From CALFXN01 sp937957815 (GTDB lineage: Bacteria; Synergistota; Synergistia; Synergistales; Aminobacteriaceae): 29,256 nt of DNA. The notes beneath the pieces are model-generated. The model was not told the DNA's origin. It made no database searches and saw only the letters and a program-made list of their open reading frames with translations. Numbering within the stretch: position 1 is the first letter of the stretch; each line of letters starts with the position of its first letter. A program made the translations under genes and the position numbers. This document shows positions 1 through 7,435 of this stretch, piece after piece. The stretch covers positions 1 through 29,256 of the forward strand of contig DAIQNX010000037.1 of assembly GCA_036788195.1 (NCBI GenBank), read 5' to 3'.

Positions 1-375
1 GTCGAGAAGCGACAGGACGTCGTCTTCGGAAAGGAGCCCGAGGTGCGCCGCAACGAGGATTTCATCGGCGACGACAAGGTCGTGGGCCCCTCCCGCGAGG
101 CTGTCCGCGAGGATCCGGAATCCTGCGCGGGCGCACGAGGCGTCTTCGTCCGAAACGGGGGCTCCCACCCGTCTGCACGCTCCGAATGTCCGGACGGTGA
201 TCTTCGGTCCGAGGAGCGCGAGCGCGACGTGTTCGCTCTCCTTCGCGCGCTTGAGAAACTGTCCGAGGAAAACCGACAGCCCGGCTCCCGAGGCTCTGAG
301 AACGAGCCCGAGCGCCGCTGTGGTCTTTCCCTTTCCGTTTCCGGTGTACACGTGGGTATAGCCTCTCGCCTCCAC
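1..375 (-). CDS. cobO: ATP:corrinoid adenosyltransferase, CobO/BtuR type (3' end cut by window)
   Basis: This enzyme transfers the adenosyl group of ATP to cob(I)yrinate diamide or a similar corrinoid in the cytoplasm. Only the first 125 codons are present. The protein opens VEARGYTHVYTGNGKGKTT, and YTGNGKGKTTAALGL is the distinctive P-loop of the CobO/BtuR family (COG2109). A later DLVVADEIL segment is the Walker-B-like strand with conserved Asp-Glu. The GTG start at 375 is preceded by a GGAGGGGGAG ribosome-binding site and lies just before the P-loop, as in the family. The gene is divergent from cobQ, whose product uses adenosylated corrinoid, so the two flanking activities are consecutive pathway steps. 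The identification is secure; the C-terminal part lies outside the window. Confidence 0.93.
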   Translation of the reverse strand, partial: MEARGYTHVYTGNGKGKTTAALGLVLRASGAGLSVFLGQFLKRAKESEHVALALLGPKITVRTFGACRRVGAPVSDEDASCARAGFRILADSLAGGAHDLVVADEILVAAHLGLLSEDDVLSLLD

Positions 376-398
376 GGGCCTCTCCCCCTCCGGCCGTA

Positions 399-404
399 TT
401 ATAG
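399..404 (-). promoter_or_regulatory. Candidate -10 box for cobO
   Basis: A perfect TATAAT hexamer reads on the minus strand 24 bases upstream of the cobO GTG. No convincing -35 hexamer is found at 16-18 bases, so this is only a candidate. The implied leader is very short and begins close to the ribosome-binding site. Confidence 0.35.
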
Positions 405-427
405 CCGTCCCGGGGCTCCGGCGGGGA

Positions 428-456
428 TTGCAAAAAAAGGACCCTGTCGGTAGCAT
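428..456 (+). promoter_or_regulatory. Candidate sigma-70 promoter for the cobQ operon
   Basis: TTGCAA (428-433) and TAGCAT (451-456) are separated by exactly 17 bases; each matches four of six consensus positions. Transcription would start near 463, giving a leader of about 25 bases containing the AAGGAAGGGA ribosome-binding site at 472-481. No cobalamin riboswitch fits between this promoter and cobQ, so the late-pathway operon appears not to be riboswitch controlled from here. Confidence 0.45.
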
Positions 457-487
457 AGGACCGGTTCCGGAAAGGAAGGGATGTCCG

Positions 488-1978
488 ATCTCGGCCCGCA
501 CGCTCATGCTTCAGGGAACATCGTCCTCGGTCGGAAAGAGCCTCCTGGCGACGGCCTTCTGCCGGATCTTCGCCCGGAAGGGGCTGAGGGTGGCGCCGTT
601 CAAGGCGCAGAATATGGCGCTGAACTCCCGCGTCACGCCTGCGGGGGAGGAGATCGGGTGCGCCCAGGCCGTCCAGGCGATCGCGGCGAGAAGACTTCCG
701 GAAGTCGAAATGAACCCGATCCTGCTCAAGCCGGAAGGAAATTGCCGCTCCCAGGTCGTCCTCATGGGGCGGCCGTGGAAGACGCTCTCCGCCGGGGAGT
801 ACTACTCGTGCCGGGACGAGCTCTGGCGGCATGTCGCGAGTTCCTTCGGAAAGCTCTCCGCCGAAAACGACCTCGTCGTCGTCGAAGGTGCCGGGAGCCC
901 GGCGGAGATCAATCTGAAGGCGGGGGAGATCGTGAACATGCGCGTCGCCCTCGCATTCGGCTGCCCCGTTCTCCTTGTCGGCGACATCGACCGAGGGGGC
1001 GTCTTCGCCTCCTTCGCCGGGACGCTCGCGCTGCTCGACGACGCCGAGCGCTGGGCCGTAAAAGGATTTATCGTGAACAAGTTCAGGGGCGACAGGAGCC
1101 TTCTCGAGCCGGGACTGGAAATGCTCTCGGACCTTGCGGACGGACGTCCCGTTCTCGGCGTGATCCCATGGCTCGACAATCACGGCCTTCCCCAGGAAGA
1201 TTCCGTCTTTCTCGACGAAACCGGGAGCGAACGGCGTCCGGGAACCACCGACATCGCCGTGATCCGCTTCCCCAGGATCTCGAACTACGACGACTTCGAC
1301 CCGCTCGCCGCCGAAGAGGGAGTATCGCTCCGTTTCGTGGAGCGTCCGGAGGATTTCGGCCGGCCGGCCGCCGCCATCCTGCCCGGCACGAAAACGACCC
1401 TGAAGGATCTCGTCTGGTTGCGCGACCGGGGGTTCGACGGACTTCTTTCGGCGCTTCTCCTCTCGGGCGGCTCCATCGCGGGGATCTGCGGCGGGTACCA
1501 GATGCTCGGGAGGCGCCTTCTCGACCGGGCGTCCATCGAGGGAGGGTCCGAAGAGGCTTCCGGCCTCGGACTTCTGCCGGGGGACACCGTCTTCGATCCG
1601 ACCAAGGCCACCGTCCGCGTCGGAGGGACGCTCCTTCCCGAAGCGGACTTCGCGAATGGCGAATCCCTCCGCGTCGAAGGATACGAAATCCACATGGGGC
1701 GGACGACGCTTCCCGACGGGTCGCACCCGCTGATCCGGTTCGACGACGGGCGGATCGACGGGGCTGTTTCGTGCGGCGGACGCGTCTGGGGGACCTACCT
1801 TCACGGCATCTTCGACAACGACGGCTTCCGCACGGCGTGGCTCCGTTCCATCGGATGGCGGGGCGAGGAGCGGAACGTCTCCCGCGCGGACCTGTGCGAA
1901 ACGGCGTTTGAGAGACTCGCGGACGCCGTCGAGGCGGCGACGGACATGCGTCTTCTGGAGGCGATCGTCGGGCTATGA
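488..1978 (+). CDS. cobQ: Cobyric acid synthase, glutamine-hydrolysing (CobQ/CbiP)
   Basis: It amidates carboxylates b, d, e and g of adenosylcobyrinate a,c-diamide using glutamine and ATP. The N-terminal dethiobiotin-synthetase-like domain shows LMLQGTSSSVGKS followed by APFKAQNMALNS, the CobQ/CbiP signature. The C-terminal class-I amidotransferase-like domain has the nucleophile segment IAGICGGYQMLG and the His segment GTYLHGIFDND. Start choice is difficult. The good ribosome-binding site at 472-481 points to ATC at 488, which puts six residues before MLQGT, close to the five in Salmonella CbiP. The canonical alternatives are TTG at 428, which has no spaced ribosome-binding site and overlaps the putative -35, and ATG at 506, which has no ribosome-binding site and trims the first strand. 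The stop overlaps the next start as ATGA. The function is secure; the start is not. Confidence 0.93.
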   Translation: MSARTLMLQGTSSSVGKSLLATAFCRIFARKGLRVAPFKAQNMALNSRVTPAGEEIGCAQAVQAIAARRLPEVEMNPILLKPEGNCRSQVVLMGRPWKTLSAGEYYSCRDELWRHVASSFGKLSAENDLVVVEGAGSPAEINLKAGEIVNMRVALAFGCPVLLVGDIDRGGVFASFAGTLALLDDAERWAVKGFIVNKFRGDRSLLEPGLEMLSDLADGRPVLGVIPWLDNHGLPQEDSVFLDETGSERRPGTTDIAVIRFPRISNYDDFDPLAAEEGVSLRFVERPEDFGRPAAAILPGTKTTLKDLVWLRDRGFDGLLSALLLSGGSIAGICGGYQMLGRRLLDRASIEGGSEEASGLGLLPGDTVFDPTKATVRVGGTLLPEADFANGESLRVEGYEIHMGRTTLPDGSHPLIRFDDGRIDGAVSCGGRVWGTYLHGIFDNDGFRTAWLRSIGWRGEERNVSRADLCETAFERLADAVEAATDMRLLEAIVGL

Positions 1979-2709
1979 CGGAGCGTCTCGTGGCCTTCCC
2001 CGGAACGTGCGGGGAACTCTTCCAGGGAACCCTCGGCGGGACGTCGTGCCTCGTCTCGTGCCCCATAGACCGGATGGCGCGCCTGAANNNNNNNNNNNNN
2101 NNNNNNNNNNNNNNNNNNNNNNNNNNNNNNNNNNNNNNNNNNNNNNNNNNNNNNNNNNNNNNNNNNNNNNNNNNNNNNNNNNNNNNNCCGACGGACAGCC
2201 TCGCGTGGCCCGGGCTGGCGCTTCTGGATCACAGGAACGGGGAAATCATGGAGTACCTCGGAACGCCGCCCCCGATGAGCGTTCTCGTCCTCGACTGGGG
2301 AGGAACGATGGATACGGAGGAATTCAACCGGCGCGACGCCGGCGGGATCTTGTCGCGCCTCGCGTCCGTCCACGCGGAATCGTTCGGACTCGTGCGCGAT
2401 GGGATCCTGAAGGGCGACGCCGCGACGATCGGCGAAGGGGCGTCCCTGAGCGCGGCCGCGGCCGGACTCCTGAGGGACATGTCGCATCTCGACGAGTGCC
2501 GTGCGCTCTCCCGTTCCCTCGGAGGATACGGCGTCTGCGCGGCGCACAGCGGAACCCTCTACGGAATCCTGATGCCTCCGGATGCTCCGCGGCGGTACGG
2601 CCGGATCGCGGATCTGGCCGGGACGGCGCTTTCGCCGGGGTGGGAGGGCGCGCTTCACGCCGTCGTTCCCGGAGGTCCCCGGACCGGGGACGAAAGGAAC
2701 GCGTCGTGA
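1975..2709 (+). CDS. pduX: L-threonine kinase PduX-like (GHMP kinase), interrupted by assembly gap
   Basis: PduX makes L-threonine-O-3-phosphate, the precursor of the aminopropanol linker. The N-terminus reads FPGTCGELFQGTLGG and SCPIDRMARL, matching the start of PduX. After the gap the protein resumes at PTDSLAWPGLALLDH, again a PduX landmark, and continues through LGGYGVCAAHSGT near the C-terminus. The run of 100 N (2088-2187) removes the central GHMP glycine/serine-rich ATP loop. With 33 unknown codons the product is about 244 residues, whereas PduX is around 300, so the real missing segment is probably longer than 100 bases. The gene overlaps cobQ by ATGA and cbiB by GTGA, as expected within this operon between corrin amidation and linker attachment. 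Confidence 0.82.
   Translation: MTERLVAFPGTCGELFQGTLGGTSCLVSCPIDRMARLXXXXXXXXXXXXXXXXXXXXXXXXXXXXXXXXXXPTDSLAWPGLALLDHRNGEIMEYLGTPPPMSVLVLDWGGTMDTEEFNRRDAGGILSRLASVHAESFGLVRDGILKGDAATIGEGASLSAAAAGLLRDMSHLDECRALSRSLGGYGVCAAHSGTLYGILMPPDAPRRYGRIADLAGTALSPGWEGALHAVVPGGPRTGDERNAS
2088..2187. other. Assembly gap of 100 N
   Basis: Exactly 100 undetermined bases, the conventional placeholder for a scaffold gap of unknown length. It falls inside the pduX reading frame, and the coding frame is maintained across it. Confidence 0.99.
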
Positions 2710-3626
2710 CCGCGGTCATGATCGTTCTCGGAGCGACGCTCTGGGATCTCCTCTTCGGAGAACCGTCGCCTTCGTATCATCCGGTCGTCTTCATGGGTCG
2801 CTTCATCGCGGCGTTCTGGAGCCGTTGTCCCTGGGGGCGTCTTCCCCTCTTCCTCCACGGAACGGCGCTCGTCCTCTCGGGCGCGGCGCTGTTTTCCCTC
2901 CCGGCGCTGCTCGTCTCGCTTCTCCCGGCTCCGGTCGCGTTCGTCCTCTCGGTTCCCCTGCTGAAGACGACGTTCTCGCTTTCGGGGCTGCTGAAGGCGG
3001 GCGAAGGCGTTCTCGGAGCGCTCGAACGGGGCGACGTCCCGGAGGCGAGAGGACGCCTCGCGCGCGACCTCGTCAGCCGGAAGACGGACGAACTCGACGA
3101 GGACGAAGTCGCGGGAGCGACCGTCGAATCCCTGGCAGAGAATCTGACGGACAGCTTCGTCTCGCCGCTGTTCTTTTTCGCGTGTTTCGGGTTGCCGGGG
3201 GCCCTGGTGTACCGTTTCTGCAACACGTGCGACTCGATGATCGGGTATCGCGGAGGGGACACCGAATGGGGCGGCAAGTTCGCGGCGCGCTTCGACGACG
3301 TCCTCAACTGGATTCCCGCGCGCGTTTCGGCGGCGTTCCTGCTCGGCGCGGGGGCCTTGTGCGGCGGGGACGTTCCTGGCGGAGCGCGCGCCCTCCGACG
3401 GCAGCGCACCCGCACCGACAGTCCCAACGCCGGGTGGACCATGTCCGTCATGGCGGGGCTTCTGGGAGTGACACTGAGTAAACGGGGCTGCTACGAGCTC
3501 GTCGGAGGAACGAAATCCCCCGGTCCAGACGATATCCGCCGCTGCCTCGCGATCGTCAGGGCGGCCGCAGGACTCTTTCTCGCACTCGCATGGATCGGAG
3601 GAATGATTCGTGTTCCGTTCCGTTAG
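2706..3626 (+). CDS. cbiB: Adenosylcobinamide-phosphate synthase (CbiB)
   Basis: This integral membrane enzyme condenses adenosylcobyric acid with aminopropanol phosphate. The protein of about 306 residues has the family landmarks: an early DLLFGEPS and HPVVFMGR, the central ESLAENLTDSFVSPLFFF segment, then NTCDSMIGYR, and near the C-terminus DSPNAGWTMSVMAG. Several hydrophobic stretches (for example residues about 50-85 and a C-terminal helix) support a polytopic membrane location. The GTG start at 2706 overlaps the pduX stop as GTGA; an ATG four codons in is an alternative. It is followed by cobD, whose product supplies its substrate. Confidence 0.95.
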   Translation: MTAVMIVLGATLWDLLFGEPSPSYHPVVFMGRFIAAFWSRCPWGRLPLFLHGTALVLSGAALFSLPALLVSLLPAPVAFVLSVPLLKTTFSLSGLLKAGEGVLGALERGDVPEARGRLARDLVSRKTDELDEDEVAGATVESLAENLTDSFVSPLFFFACFGLPGALVYRFCNTCDSMIGYRGGDTEWGGKFAARFDDVLNWIPARVSAAFLLGAGALCGGDVPGGARALRRQRTRTDSPNAGWTMSVMAGLLGVTLSKRGCYELVGGTKSPGPDDIRRCLAIVRAAAGLFLALAWIGGMIRVPFR

Positions 3627-4707
3627 GAAAGAACTTCGCGACGTCAGTCCTCCGCTCCACGGGGGAACGGATTACGAGCGCTGCCGCCGGGAAGGGATCG
3701 AACCGGACGACGTTCTCGACTTCAGCGTTTCGACGAATCCGTTCGCCCCGTGTCCCGCCGTCGTCGACGCCGTCGCCGGGGCGGCGCTGGGACGCTACCC
3801 GGATCCTTCGTCCGGAGAACTTCGGCGCGTGCTGGCCGACATGGACGGCGTTCCTCCGGAAAGACTCCTGGTGACGAACGGACTCTCCCAGGCCATCTCC
3901 CTGATCGCGTTCGCGCTCTCCGACAGGGGAGACGCCGTTCTCGCCGCGACTCCGACGTACGGCGACTACGCGAGGGCCTCGCGCCTCGCGGGCGCGAGCG
4001 TCCTCGAAGTTCCCGCAGTCGCTGAAGAGGATTTCGCCTTCCCCCTGAAGCGCCTCATCGACGGAACGAACGGGACAAGTCCCGCGCTCGTCTGGGTCTG
4101 CTCGCCGAACAATCCGACCGGAACGCTCCCGGCCTTCGGGGACGTCATGGAGCTCGCCGGCGCGTGTGCGCGCCGGGGGAGCGTTCTCGTCCTCGACGAA
4201 GCCTACGTCAACTTCGCGCCCCCTGGGGCGTCCGTCCTCGCGGCGCGCCTTCCGGGAGCGCTCGTCATGCGTTCGATGACGAAAGACTTCGGTATTTCGG
4301 GGCTCCGGCTCGGATACGTCGCGGGAGATGCCTCCCTGATCGGACGCCTCGCGGCGCTCCAGCCGTCGTGGAGCGTCAACGCGTGCGCCCAGGCGGCCGG
4401 GATCGCCGTCGTACGCAACCGAACGCACTACGAACGGCAGTGGTCGCAGATTCGCTCGCTCGCGGCGCGGCTCGCGTCCGACCTTCGGGATGCCGGGTAC
4501 CCTCCGTGGCCCTCGGCCGGAAATTTTCTCCTCGTGAGCGTGAACGCAGTCGGAGCGCTCCGCGATTTCCTGTGGAAGAGGCGCATTCTCGTGCGCGATT
4601 GCGCGTCCTTCGGACTCGAGGGGTTCATCCGCGTCGGCGTGCGCTCGCCGGAAGAAAACGAAAGACTCGTGGCGGCGCTGCGGGACTTTCGAAAGGAGGC
4701 TGTCTGA
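3610..4707 (+). CDS. cobD: L-threonine-O-3-phosphate decarboxylase (CobD)
   Basis: This PLP enzyme makes (R)-1-amino-2-propanol phosphate for the nucleotide loop. It is a fold-type I aminotransferase-like protein of 365 residues, close to the usual CobD length. Landmarks are HGG near the N-terminus, LDFSVSTNPF, WVCSPNNPTG for PLP-phosphate and substrate contacts, VLVLDEAYVNF with the PLP-pyridine Asp, and SMTKDFGISGLRLGY with the Schiff-base Lys. A histidinol-phosphate aminotransferase has a very similar fold; the position directly between cbiB and cobU makes CobD far more likely. The GTG start at 3610 has GGAGGA seven bases upstream and overlaps the end of cbiB by 17 bases. Confidence 0.93.
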   Translation: MFRSVRKELRDVSPPLHGGTDYERCRREGIEPDDVLDFSVSTNPFAPCPAVVDAVAGAALGRYPDPSSGELRRVLADMDGVPPERLLVTNGLSQAISLIAFALSDRGDAVLAATPTYGDYARASRLAGASVLEVPAVAEEDFAFPLKRLIDGTNGTSPALVWVCSPNNPTGTLPAFGDVMELAGACARRGSVLVLDEAYVNFAPPGASVLAARLPGALVMRSMTKDFGISGLRLGYVAGDASLIGRLAALQPSWSVNACAQAAGIAVVRNRTHYERQWSQIRSLAARLASDLRDAGYPPWPSAGNFLLVSVNAVGALRDFLWKRRILVRDCASFGLEGFIRVGVRSPEENERLVAALRDFRKEAV

Positions 4708-6380
4708 TGGGACGGATCACGTTCGTCCTCGGCGGCGCAAGGAGCGGCAAAAGCTCGTTCGCCGAGCGACTCGCGCGGGACATCGAAGCGGGCGGAGGGC
4801 GCATCGTCTATCTCGCGACGTGCGGCGTCGTCGCCGGCGACACGGAAATGTCGGAACGGATCTCCCGGCACAGAGCCAGGCGCCCAGCTTCGTGGACGAC
4901 CGTCGAGGAACCGATGGACCTCACTCCCCGGGCATTCGCCCTCGCGCGCGGGGAGACGCTCCTCGTGGACTGCCTGAGCCTCTGGGTGAGCAACATGCTC
5001 TGCGGCGCGGACGAAAGCGTGGATTCGGGCGACGGGATTCTCGCCCGCGTCCGCACCTTTCTCTCCGCCGCGGCGGCTTCCGCTGGGGACGTCATTCTCG
5101 TATCCAACGAGACCGGGTGCGGCGTCGTCCCCGTCTCCGGACTGGGGAGACGCTACCGCGACATCCTCGGATGGGCGAATCAGGCAGCCGCGGACGCCGC
5201 GGACGAAGTCTGGTTTCTCGTCGCGGGGCTGCCGCAGCGACTGAAAGGTTCCAGTCACAAAATTCCCGACCCGTCGCACGCGGTCGGAACAGAACCGGAG
5301 GCATCGATGGACACGTTGCGCGACACCATAGCGAAGATCAGGCCCCTGTGCGGGGCGTCAATGGAAGCGGCCCGCCGCAGACAGGACATTCTGACGAAAC
5401 CCAGGGGAAGCCTCGGACGCCTCGAGGAACTGTCCGTGCGTCTCGCGGGAATCAGGCGGACCTCGAGCCCCTGCGTCAGGGAGAAGGTCATCCTCACGAT
5501 GGCGGGGGACCACGGCGTGGTCGCCGAAGGCGTCACGCTCTACCCCAGCGAAGTCACCGTCCAGCAGATCCGCAATTTCCTGCGCGGCGGGGGGGGAGTG
5601 AACGTTCTCGCGCGACACGTCGGCGCCCGGGTCGTTCTCGTCGATATGGGCGTGAACCACGACTTCGCGCCGGACGAGGGGATCCGGATCCGGAAGGTCG
5701 CGAAGGGGACGGCGAATATCCTCCACGGTCCCGCGATGACGCCGGAAGAGGCTCTCCGGGCCGTCGAGGAAGGCATCGCCGCCGCCGGAGAAGAGGCCGC
5801 GAGGGGGATGGACATCCTCGGAACCGGGGAAATGGGCATCGGAAACAGCACTCCCTCCGCGGCGATCGTCTGCGCCGTGACCGGAGAATCCGTCGAGGCG
5901 GTGACCGGAAGGGGAGCCGGCCTCTCCGACGACGGACTGCGCCGCAAGATCGCGGTCATCGGGGAAGCCCTGCGCCTGAATCGTCCGGATCCGACGGACG
6001 GCCTCGACGTTCTGGCGAAGGTCGGAGGGTTCGAAATCGGCGGCATCGCCGGGGCGATCCTCGGGGCGGCGGCTCTCGGCATTCCGGTCGTCGTCGACGG
6101 TTTCATCTCGACGGCGGGCGCCATGATCGCCGCGCTGCTCTGCCCGCTCTCGAAGGACTACATGTTTTTCTCCCACCGGTCGGAAGAGGTCGGACACGAA
6201 TACATGCTCCGGTTTTTCGGGGCGCGGCCGCTTCTCGACCTCGGGCTCCGTCTCGGAGAAGGAACCGGCGCCGCGCTCGCGATCTCGCTCGTCGAAGCGT
6301 CGGCCAGGATTCTCTCCGAGATGTCGACGTTCGAGAGCGCAGGGGTTTCGGGACCGCTCGAAACAGGCGGCGGAGTCTAG
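4707..6380 (+). CDS. cobU-cobT: In-frame fusion: CobU (adenosylcobinamide kinase/guanylyltransferase) - CobT (NaMN:DMB phosphoribosyltransferase)
   Basis: One uninterrupted frame of 557 residues carries two enzymes of nucleotide-loop assembly. Residues 1 to about 185 are CobU: P-loop GGARSGKSS, an RHRARRP segment containing the probable guanylylated His, VDCLSLWVSNML, VSNETGCGVVP and the C-terminal VAGLPQRLK. After about 15 linker residues, residues 201-557 are a complete CobT: TKPRGSLGRLEELS, MAGDHGVVAEGV, GTGEMGIGNST and, near the end, LGEGTGAALA with the probable catalytic Glu. The product could therefore activate both the corrinoid (as GDP-cobinamide) and the lower base (as alpha-ribazole phosphate), whose joining is catalysed by CobS encoded next. 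An in-frame ATG at 5307 with its own ribosome-binding site could also yield free CobT. The start at 4707 overlaps cobD by one base and has AAAGGAGG upstream. Confidence 0.92.
   Translation: MGRITFVLGGARSGKSSFAERLARDIEAGGGRIVYLATCGVVAGDTEMSERISRHRARRPASWTTVEEPMDLTPRAFALARGETLLVDCLSLWVSNMLCGADESVDSGDGILARVRTFLSAAAASAGDVILVSNETGCGVVPVSGLGRRYRDILGWANQAAADAADEVWFLVAGLPQRLKGSSHKIPDPSHAVGTEPEASMDTLRDTIAKIRPLCGASMEAARRRQDILTKPRGSLGRLEELSVRLAGIRRTSSPCVREKVILTMAGDHGVVAEGVTLYPSEVTVQQIRNFLRGGGGVNVLARHVGARVVLVDMGVNHDFAPDEGIRIRKVAKGTANILHGPAMTPEEALRAVEEGIAAAGEEAARGMDILGTGEMGIGNSTPSAAIVCAVTGESVEAVTGRGAGLSDDGLRRKIAVIGEALRLNRPDPTDGLDVLAKVGGFEIGGIAGAILGAAALGIPVVVDGFISTAGAMIAALLCPLSKDYMFFSHRSEEVGHEYMLRFFGARPLLDLGLRLGEGTGAALAISLVEASARILSEMSTFESAGVSGPLETGGGV
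5294..5309 (+). promoter_or_regulatory. Internal ribosome-binding site and in-frame ATG for free CobT
   Basis: ACCGGAGG at 5294-5301 is followed after five bases by ATG at 5307, in the same frame as the CobU-CobT fusion and exactly at the CobT domain boundary. Translation from here would give a 357-residue CobT beginning MDTLRDTIAKIRPL, a normal full length for the family. Confidence 0.55.
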
Positions 6381-6383
6381 GTC

Positions 6384-7127
6384 GTGGATCTTCTCAGGGC
6401 GCTCGCCTTTCTCACGATCCTGCCTGTCCCTCAGTCCGGGAGCTCTCCCGACGATATCGGACGGGCGACCGCGTGGTTCCCGATCGCCGGGGCGGTGATC
6501 GGCGCGCTTCTGGCGGGGGCGGACGCCGCGCTGCGCGTCGTCCTGCCGCCGATGCCGTCGAGTGCGCTCGTGGTCGTCCTTTGGGCGTTCCTGACGCGCG
6601 GATTCCACCTCGACGGACTCGCGGACACGTTCGACGGCATCGGCGGCGGCTTCGACCGGACATCTCGTCTTGCGATCATGAAAGACAGCCGCCTCGGGAC
6701 GTTCGGCGGAATCGCCGCGGCGTCGGCGCTTCTGCTCAAGACCGCCGCGCTCGCGCCGCTGACCGCGCATTCCGGAGGCATGCGGGCGACGGCGATCTTC
6801 CTCGCGCCGATTCTCGGGAGATTGGCGATTCTCTTCGCGATGGCGCTGTTTCCCTCCGCGCGTCCGGGAGGTCTCGGCGATATGTGCCGGAGACGGTGCA
6901 CGCCGGGACGGCTTCTGGCCGGAGGCGCGACGGCGATCGTCGTCGCGATCGCCGTCGCCGGCCGGAACGGAATCGCCCCGCTCGTCCTCGTTGCGCTCGG
7001 AGCGATCCTCGTTTCGAAATGGATCGCCCGCCTCCTCGGCGGCCTGACGGGAGACTCCTACGGCGCCGTCTGCGAGATCGGGGAGATCCTGTCGCTGCTC
7101 TCCTTCGCCGCGATGGGGGGCTCTTGA
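6384..7127 (+). CDS. cobS: Adenosylcobinamide-GDP ribazoletransferase (cobalamin synthase, CobS)
   Basis: This membrane enzyme joins adenosylcobinamide-GDP and alpha-ribazole (phosphate). The 247-residue length is typical. The N-terminal FLTILPVP, AWFPIAGAVIGALLAG and especially TRGFHLDGLADTFDG with its Asp cluster are diagnostic, followed by KDSRLGTFG. Hydrophobic segments run through the middle and C-terminal thirds. The GTG start is three bases after the cobU-cobT stop, with CGGCGGAG upstream. It is the last gene before the cbiC riboswitch leader, and no terminator is seen in the ten bases between its stop and the next promoter. Confidence 0.95.
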   Translation: MDLLRALAFLTILPVPQSGSSPDDIGRATAWFPIAGAVIGALLAGADAALRVVLPPMPSSALVVVLWAFLTRGFHLDGLADTFDGIGGGFDRTSRLAIMKDSRLGTFGGIAAASALLLKTAALAPLTAHSGGMRATAIFLAPILGRLAILFAMALFPSARPGGLGDMCRRRCTPGRLLAGGATAIVVAIAVAGRNGIAPLVLVALGAILVSKWIARLLGGLTGDSYGAVCEIGEILSLLSFAAMGGS

Positions 7128-7136
7128 CGTTTCGAG

Positions 7137-7165
7137 TTGACGCTTTTCTCCGGCGAGCTTAGGAT
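7137..7165 (+). promoter_or_regulatory. Sigma-70 promoter for the cbiC-hemB operon
   Basis: TTGACG (7137-7142) and TAGGAT (7160-7165) are spaced by 17 bases, with five and four consensus matches. The predicted start near 7172 lies immediately upstream of the cobalamin riboswitch. Confidence 0.7.
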
Positions 7166-7179
7166 TGGAGTGTTTCGAC

Positions 7180-7330
7180 TACAGATCACGGATACCGTTT
7201 TTTCGGGGGAAGGCCGGTGTGAATCCGGCGCGGTCCCGCCACCGTGTACCCGACGAATTCGCCGTACCACCGGAAGCCTTCCGGGAAGGGGCGAACGAGG
7301 ATGAGGGAAGCCGGGAGACCCCGAAACCGA
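7180..7330 (+). promoter_or_regulatory. Cobalamin riboswitch (upstream of cbiC)
   Basis: The leader carries the conserved core GGGGGAAGGCCGGTG at 7205-7219, followed by GAATCCGGCGCGGTCCCGCCAC and, at 7309-7320, the B12-box sequence AGCCGGGAGACC. A closing stem pairs TTTCGGGG (7201-7208) with CCCCGAAA (7319-7326). Outer boundaries are approximate. It lies between a promoter and an intrinsic terminator and immediately upstream of corrin-ring genes, so B12 binding is inferred to favour termination before cbiC. Confidence 0.93.
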
Positions 7331-7388
7331 CGGAATGCTGCGGCGCCCGCGAGGGTTCGGGCCGGCGTCGGGTTTGTGTGCCCGATGA

Positions 7389-7424
7389 GCGGACCTCTGT
7401 CGCAGGGGTCCGCATTGTTTTTTT
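7389..7424 (+). terminator. Intrinsic terminator of the cbiC riboswitch
   Basis: GCGGACC (7389-7395) pairs perfectly with GGTCCGC (7407-7413) and is followed by ATTG and seven T (7418-7424). The T run abuts the cbiC ribosome-binding site GGGAGG (7425-7430), so the hairpin is the expression platform and could also affect ribosome access. Confidence 0.88.
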
Positions 7425-7435
7425 GGGAGGATGCG

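Noticed and set aside
62..1804. Long open frame on the minus strand opposite cobQ
   Set aside because: It has Arg/Pro/Gly-rich composition, no family motifs and no ribosome-binding site; it is a high-GC shadow of cobQ.
7244..7435. Upstream extension of CbiC by 64 codons
   Set aside because: It lies within the riboswitch and terminator; the family N-terminus and ribosome-binding site agree with ATG at 7436.
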